Source: Rhodanobacter sp. LX-99 (GTDB lineage: Bacteria; Pseudomonadota; Gammaproteobacteria; Xanthomonadales; Rhodanobacteraceae). Taken from it: a stretch of 64,000 nt of DNA. This document shows positions 33,959-44,586 of the stretch, piece after piece. Made by a program: the position numbers and the translations under genes. The stretch lies in the NCBI RefSeq assembly GCF_018599185.1, contig NZ_JAHFVL010000001.1:496001-560000 (forward strand). The letters run 5' to 3'. Under the pieces are notes generated by a model. That model ran no database searches. It saw nothing but the letters and a program-made list of their open reading frames with translations, and was not told the origin of the DNA. Numbering within the stretch: position 1 is the first letter of the stretch; every line of letters starts with the position of its first letter.

Positions 33959-34498
33959 ATGCGCAACCCCCTGCAAGAACAACTGCTCAAGGCTGGCCTG
34001 GTCAACAAGGCTAAGGCCGCGCAGGTCGTGCGCGAGCAGGCGAAGAAGCACAAGGGCAAGGGGCCGGTGGCGCCGAGTGCCGAGCAGGTGGAGGCGCAGC
34101 GGTTGCAGGCGGAGAAGGCCGAGCGCGATCGCGCGCTGGCCGCCGAGCGCAATGCGCAGGCGCGGGCCCACGAGGCGCGCGCGCAGGTGCGGCAGATCGT
34201 CGAGACGCACAAGGTGAAGCGCGAGGGCGAGATCGCCTATCGCTTTACCGACGGCGACAAGATCAAGGACGTGCTGGTGAACGAGGCGCTGCGTGCGCAG
34301 TTGGCCAGCGGCACTCTGGTGATCGTGCGTCACGACCATGGCTACGAGCTGCTGCCGCGTGCGGCCGCGGACAAGGTGTATGAACGCGACGCAGCGATGA
34401 TCGTGCTCGACCACGGCCGTGCCGAAACCGGCAGCGGCAATGACGCGGACGACGAGTACTACAAGCAGTTCCAGGTGCCGGACGACCTGGTCTGGTAG
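33959..34498 (+). CDS. DUF2058 (YaiL-like) nucleoprotein-like protein
   Basis: 179 residues. The N-terminus MRNPLQEQLLKAGLVNKAKA followed by a highly charged, Lys/Arg/Glu-rich helix (AKKHKGKG, then AEKAERDRALAAERNAQARAHEARAQ) is diagnostic for DUF2058. The C-terminal globular part (GEIAYRFTDGDKIKDVLVNEALRAQL) ends in DDEYYKQFQVPDDLVW. The family is widespread in gammaproteobacteria. The long charged helix suggests nucleic-acid or protein contact, but no function is established. Start ATG 33959; the gene is 71 bp downstream of the CDF gene. Confidence 0.9.
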   Translation: MRNPLQEQLLKAGLVNKAKAAQVVREQAKKHKGKGPVAPSAEQVEAQRLQAEKAERDRALAAERNAQARAHEARAQVRQIVETHKVKREGEIAYRFTDGDKIKDVLVNEALRAQLASGTLVIVRHDHGYELLPRAAADKVYERDAAMIVLDHGRAETGSGNDADDEYYKQFQVPDDLVW

Positions 34499-34527
34499 TG
34501 CTTGAAAGCGCCATCCGTAGTCACGAG

Positions 34528-34566
34528 GCCCTTCGACTCCGCTGCGCTACGCTCAGGGAGAACGGT
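34528..34566. repeat. Short intergenic repeat of the CCCTTCGACTCCGC...GCTCAGGG type
   Basis: The 91-bp gap between the converging DUF2058 and VOC genes contains CCCTTCGACTCCGCTGCGCT followed by ACGCTCAGGGAGAACGG. The outer ends CCCT/AGGG and the inner GAG/CTC steps give a weak hairpin. This motif recurs between genes in many gammaproteobacterial genomes as I recall. No second copy is seen in this window, so calling it a dispersed repeat rests on memory. Confidence 0.5.
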
Positions 34567-34589
34567 TTTCTCTACGTTTGCGTGCTGGA

Positions 34590-34985
34590 TCAGTCGCGCT
34601 TCAGTTCCAGCAGATCCCAGCCATTGCCGTACAGATCCTCGAACACCGCCACCGTGCCGTAGGCCTCGTGGCGCGGCTCCTCGCGGAAATGCACGCCGGC
34701 GGCGCGCATGCGTTGCCAGTCGCGCTGGAAGTCGTCGGTGTGGAGCAGCAGGAACACGCGGCCGCCGGTCTGGTTGCCGATGCGCGAGGCCTGCTCGTCG
34801 CCTTTCGCCCTGGCCAGCAGCAAACGGGTTTCGCGCGAACCAGGCGGCGCCAGCAGCACCCAGCGCTTGCCGCCGCCCATGTCGGTGTCTTCGACCAGCT
34901 CGAAACCGAGCGCGCGGGTGTACCAGGCGATCGCCTCGTCGTAGTCGGCGACCAGCAGCGCCAATGCGCCGAGATGCTGTTTCAT
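34590..34985 (-). CDS. VOC family protein
   Basis: 131 residues. HLGALALLVADYDEAIAWYTRALGFELVEDTDM is the classic first half of a VOC domain, with KRWVLLAPPGSRETRLLLARA, the second module FLLLHTDDFQRDWQRMRAAG and the closing TVAVFEDLYGNGWDLLEL. Metal-dependent lyase, dioxygenase or binding activity is possible; the substrate is unknown. Its ATG at 34985 overlaps the stop of the YjbR-like gene by 4 nt (ATGA), so the two are translationally coupled. The pairing of a VOC and a YjbR protein is common in related genomes. Confidence 0.9.
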   Translation of the reverse strand: MKQHLGALALLVADYDEAIAWYTRALGFELVEDTDMGGGKRWVLLAPPGSRETRLLLARAKGDEQASRIGNQTGGRVFLLLHTDDFQRDWQRMRAAGVHFREEPRHEAYGTVAVFEDLYGNGWDLLELKRD

Positions 34986-35380
34986 TTTCTTGCCTTGACT
35001 GTCGGCAGCGGCCCCAGCTCCGTCTGCAATTTTTTCGTCAGCTTCGCGCGGATCAGCGTGTAGGCATCGAGGATGAAGGTCTCCAATTCCACGGTGGCGA
35101 AACGCTGCGGTTCGGTGATCGAGATCCAGTGCGCGCGGGCCAGGTACGGCGCCGGGATGATGCCGGGCTGGTCGGTGAGTTCGAGGAAACGGTCGTCGGC
35201 CACCTTGAATGACAACCGCCCGCCTTCACTGCCGTCCGACGGCATCACGGCGAACATCTTGCCGCCGACGCTGAACACCATGTCGACGCCCCACTTGGTA
35301 TCGCGGGTGACGCCGGGCCAGTGGCCGCACAGCGCTTCCAACTGGGCCGCGGTGAGACCATTTGCCGGTTTGCGGGTCAT
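34982..35380 (-). CDS. MmcQ/YjbR family DNA-binding-fold protein
   Basis: 132 residues from the ATG at 35380. The YjbR fold is recognisable: LTAAQLEALCGHWPGVTRDTKWG, VDMVFSVGGKMFAVM, LSFKVADDRFLELTDQPGIIPAPYLARAHW and a C-terminal helix pair with AYTLIRAKLTKKL. The family has a CyaY/double-wing-like fold and is usually annotated as DNA-binding on structural grounds, without proven function. The frame is open upstream to 35410; the ATG at 35380 gives the common length. It is coupled to the VOC gene downstream. Confidence 0.88.
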   Translation of the reverse strand: MTRKPANGLTAAQLEALCGHWPGVTRDTKWGVDMVFSVGGKMFAVMPSDGSEGGRLSFKVADDRFLELTDQPGIIPAPYLARAHWISITEPQRFATVELETFILDAYTLIRAKLTKKLQTELGPLPTVKARK

Positions 35381-35528
35381 GCCGTGCTCCGAGGAAATCC
35401 AGCCTCGCATTGTGCGGGCGTGATACGTGCCCTGTCTGCCATGGCCACATTATCCCGTACTGCAACATGGGCCGGTCGATCACAGCGGTGGCTCCGGTGT
35501 ATGCGGCAGCTCACCGCAGGGCCCGTCA

Positions 35529-35557
35529 TTGCAAATTCATGTTGCATTGCACACAAT
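35529..35557 (+). promoter_or_regulatory. Candidate sigma-70 promoter for the GNAT gene
   Basis: In a locally AT-rich patch ahead of the GNAT gene, TTGCAA (35529-35534) and CACAAT (35552-35557) are separated by 17 nt. The ATG of the gene follows 21 nt beyond the -10. Matches to the consensus are partial (4/6 and 4/6), so this is a suggestion based on spacing and base composition. Confidence 0.35.
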
Positions 35558-35578
35558 ACGCAAAAGTATGGAACTGCC

Positions 35579-36184
35579 ATGATTCCTGCCATCGACTTCT
35601 CTGCCCCGTCCCGTTACGCCTCGTTGCCGCCACGCAGCAGCGAGCGCTTTGCGCGCCCCAAGGTGGCGCCGTCGTCGCACGGCGAGCAGGTGCGTACCCA
35701 GGACGGCCGCGAGCTGGTGTTGCGGCCGATCGAACCGGGTGACGTGGCCGCGATGCAACGCTGCTTCACCCGGCTGTCGCCGGAGGACATCCGCCGCCGC
35801 TTCCTGCATGCGATGTCCGAGCTGCCCGCGCCGATGGCGCAGCGGCTGTGCCGCATCGACCCCGCGCTGGAGACTGCCTATGTGCTGATGGACGAGTCCA
35901 TCAAGCCGGCCGAGATGCGCGGCGTGGGCCGGATCTTCGTCGACGAGGCCACCGACAGCGCCGAGTTCTCGGTACTGGTGGAACAGGACTGGAGCCGGCT
36001 CGGCCTGGGCGCGCTACTGATGCAGCGGCTGGTCGACGACTGCCGCCGTCGCGGTCTCGCCGAGCTGTGGGGCTACGTGCTGCAGGAGAACCGGCCGATG
36101 CTGCAGCTGTGCAAGGAACTGGGCTTCACTCAGCGGATGATGCCGGACGAACCGGGCACGGCGCAGATCACGTTGAAGCTGTAG
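35579..36184 (+). CDS. GNAT family N-acetyltransferase
   Basis: 201 residues. After about 45 residues of N-terminal extension, a GNAT domain begins at GRELVLRPIEPGDVAAMQRCFTRLSPEDIRRRF. The acetyl-CoA-binding motif A is FSVLVEQDWSRLGLGALLMQRLVDDCRRRG, with the QxxGxG/A signature altered to WSRLGLG. It ends in ENRPMLQLCKELGF, the usual motif B. The LSPEDIRRRF opening is shared with the GNAT domain of acyl-CoA-synthetase-like protein acetyltransferases (Pat), here as a stand-alone domain. Substrate unknown. ATG 35579; 97 bp upstream of mfd on the same strand. Confidence 0.88.
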   Translation: MIPAIDFSAPSRYASLPPRSSERFARPKVAPSSHGEQVRTQDGRELVLRPIEPGDVAAMQRCFTRLSPEDIRRRFLHAMSELPAPMAQRLCRIDPALETAYVLMDESIKPAEMRGVGRIFVDEATDSAEFSVLVEQDWSRLGLGALLMQRLVDDCRRRGLAELWGYVLQENRPMLQLCKELGFTQRMMPDEPGTAQITLKL

Positions 36185-36281
36185 AACCGCAACGGCGGGT
36201 GGGGCCTGTCGGAGCCATCGCGTTACACTTGCCCGCTTTCCCCGGCGCGGCTCGATGGCGGCGCCTTGACCATGCGTCCCC

Positions 36282-39200
36282 ATGACCAGTCCGATCAAGC
36301 ACCCGCCCCTGCCGACCACCCCCAAGCAACGCCGCTACTGGACGCCGCCACACGGTTCCGGCCGGGCGCTGCTGCTCGCCGAGGCGGCGCGCACGCACGA
36401 GGGCCTGCTGGTGGTGGTGGCGCGCGACACCCAGCGCGCGCAGGCGCTGGAGTCCGAACTGAAGATCTTCGCCGGCGGCCTGCCGGTGCTGCATTTCCCG
36501 GACTGGGAAACCCTGCCCTACGACGCGTTCAGCCCGCACCCGGAGATCGTCTCGCAGCGCATCGCCACGCTGTACCAGCTGCCGAACGTGAAGCGCGGCG
36601 TGCTGGTGGTGCCGGTGGCCACGCTGATGCAGCGGATCGCGCCGCGTTCGCACATCACCGGCTCCGGGCTGGTGCTGGCGAAACGGCAGAAGCTGGATCT
36701 CGCCAGCGAACAGCGCCGGCTGGAAGCATCCGGCTACCGCAACGTGCCGCAGGTGGCCGAACCGGGCGACTTCGCGGTACGCGGCGCATTGCTGGACATC
36801 TTCCCGATGGGCACGGCCGAGCCGTACCGCATCGAGCTGTTCGACGACGAAGTGGAGTCGATCCGCAGCTTCGACCCGGAAACCCAGCGCTCGCAGCAGC
36901 AGGTGGACCGGGTCGAGCTGCTGCCCGCGCGCGAGTTTCCGCTCACCGACGAAGCGGCGAAGGAGTTCCGCGGCAACCTGCGCGAGCGCTTCCCGATCGA
37001 CGTGCGCCGCTGCCCGCTGTACCAGGACATGAAGGAAGGTGTGACGCCCGGCGGCATCGAGTACTACCTGCCACTGTTCTTCCCCCAGACGGCAACCTTG
37101 TTTGATTACCTCGCCGACGATGCGCTGTTCGTGCTCGGCGAAGGCGCCGGCGAAGCGGCCGACCAGTTCTGGGCGCAGACCGCCGAACGCTACGACCAGC
37201 GTGCGCATGACATCGAACGCCCGGTACTGCCTCCGGCCGAACTCTATCTGCCGCCGGAACAGTTGCGCGAGCGGCTCAACAAGCGGCTGCGCGTGGAGGT
37301 GGTCGATCCAGGCCACGAGCACGCCGTCGACACCGGCACCCAGCCGGCGCCGGAGTTGCCGCTCAATCGCAAGGGCGAGGAGCTGGGCACGTCGCTGCGG
37401 CATTTCCTGGCCAGCTATCCGGGCCGGGTGTTGATCGCCGCGGATTCGGCGGGGCGGCGCGAAGCATTGATCGAGACGCTGGCGAGTGCGGGACTGAAGC
37501 CCGAGCACGTCGAAAACTGGGCAGCTTTTCTTGTTCGTCATCCCAGCGAAAACTGGGATCCCGCGACTCTGGACGCCCAAAAGGCACTGGATGACCAGCA
37601 TTCGCTGTTGAAGAGCTCTTCCGGCTTTCGCCGGAATGACGAAAAAAACCTTCCACGCTTCGTCATCACCATCGCCCCGCTCGAACAAGGTTTTGCGCTG
37701 ACCAAACCCGCGATCACCGTGCTCACCGAGCGCGAGCTGTACGGCGAACGGGTGCGCAGCGAGCGCGACCGCAAGCGCCGCCGCGGCACCGCGCGCGACC
37801 CCGAAGCGATCATCCGCGACCTCACCGAGCTCACCCCCGGCGCGCCGATCGTGCACGTCGACCACGGCGTGGGCCGCTACCAGGGCCTGGTGTCGATGGA
37901 CGTGGGCGGCATGGACGGCGAGTTCCTCACCATCGAGTACGCCAAGGGCGACAAGCTGTACGTGCCGGTGGCGCAGCTGGGCCTGGTCAGCCGCTACTCC
38001 GGCACCGCGCCGGAGCTGGCGCCGCTGCATTCGCTGGGCGGCGACGCGTGGGAGCGCGCGCGCCGCAAGGCCGCCGAGAAGGTGCGCGACGTCGCCGCCG
38101 AGCTGCTGGCGATCTACGCGCAGCGCCAGGCCCGCGGCGGCGAATCGCTGCCGATCGATCGCCAGCTGGTGGAAGAGTTCGGCAGCACTTTCCCGTTCGA
38201 GGAAACTCCCGACCAGGAAAGCGCGATCGAGGCGGTGCTGAACGATCTTGCCGCAGCGCGCGCGATGGACCGGGTGATCTGCGGCGACGTCGGCTTCGGC
38301 AAGACCGAGGTGGCGCTGCGCGCCGCGTTCGCCACCGCCACCGCCGGCAAGCAGGTCGCCGTGCTGGTGCCGACCACCCTGCTCGCCCAGCAGCACTACC
38401 GCAATTTCGCCGACCGTTTCGCCGACTGGCCGGTGCGCGTGGACGTGCTGTCGCGCTTCAAGTCGACCAAGGAAGTGAACGAGGCGCTGAAGCGCCTCGC
38501 CGACGGCCAGATCGACGTGATCGTAGGCACGCACAAGCTGTTGCAGCCGGACGTCAAGTTCAAGAACCTCGGCCTGGTCATCGTCGACGAGGAGCAGCGC
38601 TTCGGCGTGCGCCAGAAGGAACAGCTGAAGAAGCTGCGCGCCGAGGTCGACCTGCTGACGATGACCGCCACACCGATCCCGCGCACGCTGAACATGGCGA
38701 TGGCCGGCCTGCGCGACCTGTCGCTGATCGCCACGCCGCCGGCGCACCGCAGCGCCGTGCGCACCTTCATCTCGGCGTGGGACCCGGCGACGATCCGCGA
38801 GGCGCTGCAGCGCGAGCTGTCGCGCGGCGGCCAGGTGTACTTCCTGCACAACGAGGTGCAGAGCATCGAACGTACCGTGCGCGAGCTGGAGGAACTGGTG
38901 CCGGACGCGCGCATCCGCATCGCCCACGGCCAGATGCCGGAGCGCGAACTGGAAGGCGTGATGGCGGACTTCCACCGCCAGCGCTTCAACGTGCTGGTGT
39001 GCACCACCATCATCGAAACCGGCATCGACATCCCCACCGCCAACACCATCATCATCGACCGCGCCGACCGCTTCGGCCTCGCGCAACTGCACCAGCTGCG
39101 CGGCCGCGTGGGGCGCTCGCACCACCGCGCGTATGCATACCTGGTGGTGCCCGACCGCCGCTCGATCACCGCGGACGCGCAGAAGCGGCTGGAAGCCCTC

Positions 39201-39848
39201 GCCTCGCTGGAAGAACTCGGCGCCGGCTTCACCCTGGCCACGCACGACCTGGAGATCCGCGGCGCCGGCGAGCTGCTCGGCGACGAGCAGTCCGGCCAGA
39301 TCCAGGAGATCGGCTTCGGCCTGTACACCGAATTGCTGGACCGCGCGGTGCGCGCGCTGAAGTCGGGCAAGGTGCCGGACTTCGACCTCAGCAGCGAGCA
39401 CGAAACCGAAGTCGAGCTGCACCTGCCCGCGCTGATCCCCGACGACTACCTGCCTGACGTGCACGCACGCCTCACCCTGTACAAGCGCATCGCCAGCGCA
39501 CGCAGCGAGGACGACCTGCGCGACCTGCAGGTGGAGATGATCGACCGCTTCGGCCTGCTGCCCGGTCCGACCAAGCAGCTGTTCGCCGTGGCCAGCCTGA
39601 AACTGATGGCCACCCCGCTCGGCATCCGCAAGCTCGACTTCGACGCGAACGGCGGCCGCATCGTGTTCCGCGAGAAGCCCGAGGTGAACCCGATGACCAT
39701 CATCCAGCTGATCCAGCGCCAGCCGCGCGTGTACAAGCTGGACGGCCAGGACAAGCTGAAGGTGATCCTCGACCTGCCCGGTGCCAGCGAGCGCATCCGC
39801 AGCGCGCAGGAACTGCTGGTGACGCTGGGCGCGCGCCGGCCTGGGTGA
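36282..39848 (+). CDS. mfd: Transcription-repair coupling factor Mfd
   Basis: 1188 residues. The UvrB-like N-terminal module (LPDWETLPYDAFSPHPEIVSQR), the RNA-polymerase-interacting domain (APIVHVDHGVGRYQGL) and the RecG-like translocase are present: Walker A GDVGFGKTE near residue 666, DEEQRFGV and MTATPIPRTL. The TRG region (ITTGIDIPTANT-like, here TIIETGIDIPTANTIII) and the C-terminal D7 domain follow. Mfd removes stalled RNA polymerase and recruits UvrA for transcription-coupled repair. The protein is about 35 residues longer than usual. The excess lies at residues 419-454 and is encoded by a palindromic intergenic-type repeat inserted in frame (annotated separately). Confidence 0.97.
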   Translation: MTSPIKHPPLPTTPKQRRYWTPPHGSGRALLLAEAARTHEGLLVVVARDTQRAQALESELKIFAGGLPVLHFPDWETLPYDAFSPHPEIVSQRIATLYQLPNVKRGVLVVPVATLMQRIAPRSHITGSGLVLAKRQKLDLASEQRRLEASGYRNVPQVAEPGDFAVRGALLDIFPMGTAEPYRIELFDDEVESIRSFDPETQRSQQQVDRVELLPAREFPLTDEAAKEFRGNLRERFPIDVRRCPLYQDMKEGVTPGGIEYYLPLFFPQTATLFDYLADDALFVLGEGAGEAADQFWAQTAERYDQRAHDIERPVLPPAELYLPPEQLRERLNKRLRVEVVDPGHEHAVDTGTQPAPELPLNRKGEELGTSLRHFLASYPGRVLIAADSAGRREALIETLASAGLKPEHVENWAAFLVRHPSENWDPATLDAQKALDDQHSLLKSSSGFRRNDEKNLPRFVITIAPLEQGFALTKPAITVLTERELYGERVRSERDRKRRRGTARDPEAIIRDLTELTPGAPIVHVDHGVGRYQGLVSMDVGGMDGEFLTIEYAKGDKLYVPVAQLGLVSRYSGTAPELAPLHSLGGDAWERARRKAAEKVRDVAAELLAIYAQRQARGGESLPIDRQLVEEFGSTFPFEETPDQESAIEAVLNDLAAARAMDRVICGDVGFGKTEVALRAAFATATAGKQVAVLVPTTLLAQQHYRNFADRFADWPVRVDVLSRFKSTKEVNEALKRLADGQIDVIVGTHKLLQPDVKFKNLGLVIVDEEQRFGVRQKEQLKKLRAEVDLLTMTATPIPRTLNMAMAGLRDLSLIATPPAHRSAVRTFISAWDPATIREALQRELSRGGQVYFLHNEVQSIERTVRELEELVPDARIRIAHGQMPERELEGVMADFHRQRFNVLVCTTIIETGIDIPTANTIIIDRADRFGLAQLHQLRGRVGRSHHRAYAYLVVPDRRSITADAQKRLEALASLEELGAGFTLATHDLEIRGAGELLGDEQSGQIQEIGFGLYTELLDRAVRALKSGKVPDFDLSSEHETEVELHLPALIPDDYLPDVHARLTLYKRIASARSEDDLRDLQVEMIDRFGLLPGPTKQLFAVASLKLMATPLGIRKLDFDANGGRIVFREKPEVNPMTIIQLIQRQPRVYKLDGQDKLKVILDLPGASERIRSAQELLVTLGARRPG
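37536..37641 (+). repeat. Palindromic intergenic-type repeat inserted in frame within mfd
   Basis: 106 bp. The left end reads CGTCATCCCAGCGAAAACTG and the reverse complement of the right end reads CGTCATTCCGGCGAAAGCCG, so the termini are near-identical inverted repeats with the CGTCATyCCrGCGAAA motif common between genes in xanthomonads. The inner part holds CTGGATGACC and AAGAGCTCTT. It starts exactly at a codon boundary (codon 419) and reads as RHPSENWDPATLDAQ... with no stop. The flanking residues (WAAFLV before, RFVITIAPLEQGF after) resume the normal Mfd sequence. Confidence 0.85.
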
Positions 39849-39949
39849 GTGGTCGCAGCGCCGCGGCTCGCCTGCCCCTGGCAACCGGCCCAGCATCGCG
39901 GCCGTGCGACAGGGGCGCGCATCCATCCCGAATCCGCCACGGCGGCCCG

Positions 39950-40144
39950 CTCGTGTGCTTCGGCCTTGCCGACCTGCTCATCCTCGCCTGCATCGCCATC
40001 GACACGATCCGGCAACGCCGCCTGCATCCGGCGTTCGGCTGAGGAGCCGCCGTGATCATCGTGTCGCAACCGCTGCGCCTGTGGCTGGCCGGCACTCCGG
40101 CCTGGATGGCTTTTGCGGGCCGGCTGGCCGGCGGAGCGGCTTCG
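39950..40144 (+). pseudogene. Remnant of a membrane protein C-terminus with an in-frame stop
   Basis: Just after mfd, one reading frame encodes LADLLILACIAIDTIRQRRLHPAFG, a TGA stop (40040-40042), then GAAVIIVSQPLRLWLAGTPA and WMAFAGRLAG. Joined across the stop, this reads as the last one or two helices of a bacterial multi-helix membrane protein, with the typical xRRRLHP...W...SQPLRLxxxGTPAWxAFA ending I recall from such families. The TGA falls where a Trp (TGG) would be expected. The N-terminal part of the gene is missing, so this looks like a decayed or partly deleted gene. Confidence 0.55.
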
Positions 40145-40540
40145 CGCCGGCAGGACGATGGTCACTGGCCGTCGATATCCCTGCTCCGCACAATGCACCC
40201 CCGATACCGCGACGGATGACCCTCCGCGTCCGGATTGAACCACTTCGGCCGCCCCATGCCGGGTGCCGTCCGTCCGGGAGCCCGCAAACGGCGCGTGGCC
40301 TGGCTGTGCGGCACGGGCCGTGGCATTGGCACGGCCCGTGCTTGACACGGGGACAAAAGATGATGCACGTTCGGCTGTTGTCGCCCGCTCCATGGCAGGT
40401 CACGGGGCGGGGATCCGGCGGGCAAGGAGACAGGCGGCCCTGTGCCCTGGAGCATGCCGGGGCGTGATGCCGCGGAGCGGCCTGCACGCGCACCATCCAC
40501 CTGCAGTCCTGCAAGATGCTCGCACAGCGGGGAGAGGCAA
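40145..40540. other. Intergenic stretch with no convincing gene
   Basis: About 400 bp between the membrane-protein remnant and the diguanylate cyclase. Open frames here are short and read as Arg/Pro/Ala-rich shadow sequence. A TTGACA occurs at 40342-40347, but no fitting -10 lies 16-18 bp downstream. The ATG of the next gene is preceded by GGGAGAGG. I see no hairpin or RNA motif. Confidence 0.5.
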
Positions 40541-42280
40541 ATGGAGAGGCTGGTCACAATGCCGACATCGATCCGCCCAAGGCGATCATGGTGCGGCTTC
40601 GTGCTGGGCCTGTTCTGGTTCGGACTGGGCGTGGTCCACGCCGCCACGCCGCTGAACGGTGCCTGGCGCGAGGCGCACGCTGGCGACACGCCGCAATCCG
40701 TGCTGCACGAATACCATGCCGGCCTGCTGAAGAGTTTCGATCCGTCCCTGCTGCAGCGGTTCCCGCAGAACAGCACCGGCAGCTGGGTGGTGATCGCGCC
40801 ACAGCCGCCCTGGGACAACAACACGACACGGGTGCTGACGATCTACCCGCCCACGCTGGGCTCGGTCACCGTGTTCGGCAGCGATCAGCCGCAGACACTG
40901 GCGCTGGACGACTTCAGCGCATCGACCCACGGCCACGGCCGGCTGGCCTGGCAACTGCCCGCCAGCATGGCCGGCTCGGCGCCGATCCTGCTGAAGTTCG
41001 AACCGTCGCAGACGCTGAGCGCACCGGTACGCTTCCACCTGGAATCCTGGAACGAGTACGCGCGCGCCGACGCGCAGTGGCTGGTCTTCGCCAGCGCCTG
41101 TTTCGCGGTGATGCTGGCCATGGTGCTGATGGCGCTGTGCTTCGCGCTGATGCTGCGCGACGTCACCTACGCCTGGTACGCCGGCTACATCCTCTGCTAC
41201 GCGCTGATCCAGGGCATCCAGACCGGCTTCGTGTTCCATCCGATGGAGTGGGAATGGCTGTCGGGCATGGCCTTGCTGGCCGGTTCGGCCGCCGTGGCGC
41301 TGTCGGTCGCGTTCGCCTCGCTGTTCATGATGCGGTTCTGCGAACTGCAGAGTTACGCGCCGCTGCTGCGGGTGCCGATCATGGCGCTGGCGGTGGGCAT
41401 GATCCAGCTGGTGCTGATGCGCAGCAGCCGGATCCCGTTGCTGGTCGAGGTGGCGCAGATCCTGCTCAACCCCTTGCTGATGATCGGCGCCGCCTTGCTG
41501 CTGGTGGCCGCCATCGTCGCCGCGGCGCGCGGTTCGCGCCAGGCATGGTTCTTCCTGGCCGGCTGGACGCCGCTGCTGCTGCTCACCGCGCTGACCAGCG
41601 CCCAGGTCGGCGGCGCGCTGCCGCAACTGGACTGGCTCAACGACGCCAGCCTGGCCGGCGGTGCGTTCGAGGCGATCGTGCTGTCGATCGGCCTGGCCGA
41701 CCGTGCGCTCAGGTTGCGCCACGACCGCGACATCGTGCGGGTGCTGGCCGACCACGACGCGCTCACCAACGTGCTGAACCGCCGCGCCTGGACCGAGCGC
41801 GCCAGCGCCCTGCTGTCCAGCGGACCGCCGCGGCCTATCGCGCTGCTGTTCCTCGACCTGGATCATTTCAAGCTGCTGAACGATCGCCAGGGCCACAACG
41901 CCGGCGACCGCGCCCTGGTCGCCGTGGCCAAGGCGCTGGCCACCGAGCTGCGACCCGCCGACCTGCTCGGCCGCTACGGCGGCGAGGAGTTCGTCGCCCT
42001 TCTCGACGGCATCCCGGCGCAACAGGCCATGCAGGTGGCGACCCGCCTGTGCCGGCGCGTGCACCGGCTGGAAATACCCGTCAGCGAGGATTCGCTGCTG
42101 CTCAGCGTCAGCATCGGCGTCGCCGCGCGCCGGGAAGGCGACGACGTGGAGTCCCTGGTCGATCGCGCCGACCAGGCCATGTACGACGCCAAGCTGGGCG
42201 GCCGCAACCGGGTCTCGCTGCACGCCAACAGCACACCGGCCGGCCCGCGCCTGCACGTGGTGGAAACGCGCGAGCGTTGA
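40541..42280 (+). CDS. 7TMR-DISM diguanylate cyclase (GGDEF)
   Basis: 579 residues from the ATG at 40541, preceded by GGGAGAGG. A signal/first helix (WCGFVLGLFWFGLGVVHA) and a periplasmic 7TMR-DISM sensor domain of about 160 residues are followed by seven helices (about 190-400) and a short linker. The cytoplasmic GGDEF domain has DHDALTNVLNRRAW, FLDLDHFKLLNDRQGH and the active-site RYGGEEF (about 478-484). The inhibitory I-site RPAD lies five residues before GGEEF. It should make cyclic di-GMP from two GTP and be feedback-inhibited. The ligand of the sensor domain is unknown. It converges with the E1 dehydrogenase gene, with a 9-bp gap. Confidence 0.93.
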   Translation: MERLVTMPTSIRPRRSWCGFVLGLFWFGLGVVHAATPLNGAWREAHAGDTPQSVLHEYHAGLLKSFDPSLLQRFPQNSTGSWVVIAPQPPWDNNTTRVLTIYPPTLGSVTVFGSDQPQTLALDDFSASTHGHGRLAWQLPASMAGSAPILLKFEPSQTLSAPVRFHLESWNEYARADAQWLVFASACFAVMLAMVLMALCFALMLRDVTYAWYAGYILCYALIQGIQTGFVFHPMEWEWLSGMALLAGSAAVALSVAFASLFMMRFCELQSYAPLLRVPIMALAVGMIQLVLMRSSRIPLLVEVAQILLNPLLMIGAALLLVAAIVAAARGSRQAWFFLAGWTPLLLLTALTSAQVGGALPQLDWLNDASLAGGAFEAIVLSIGLADRALRLRHDRDIVRVLADHDALTNVLNRRAWTERASALLSSGPPRPIALLFLDLDHFKLLNDRQGHNAGDRALVAVAKALATELRPADLLGRYGGEEFVALLDGIPAQQAMQVATRLCRRVHRLEIPVSEDSLLLSVSIGVAARREGDDVESLVDRADQAMYDAKLGGRNRVSLHANSTPAGPRLHVVETRER

Positions 42281-42289
42281 CCGCTGCCG

Positions 42290-44560
<2,271 letters not shown>

Positions 44561-44586
44561 GGCGGTTATCGGCAAGGTGGGTAGGG

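Noticed and set aside
35568..35582. A four-codon ORF overlapping the GNAT start by ATGA
   Set aside because: Four codons with no ribosome binding site is expected by chance.
36168..39926. A 1252-codon minus-strand frame over mfd
   Set aside because: Antisense shadow of mfd; composition is His/Gln/Arg/Val-rich and it crosses the inserted repeat with no domain.
40342..40370. TTGACA as a -35 box for the diguanylate cyclase gene
   Set aside because: No -10-like hexamer lies 16-18 bp downstream, so a single -35 match is not enough.
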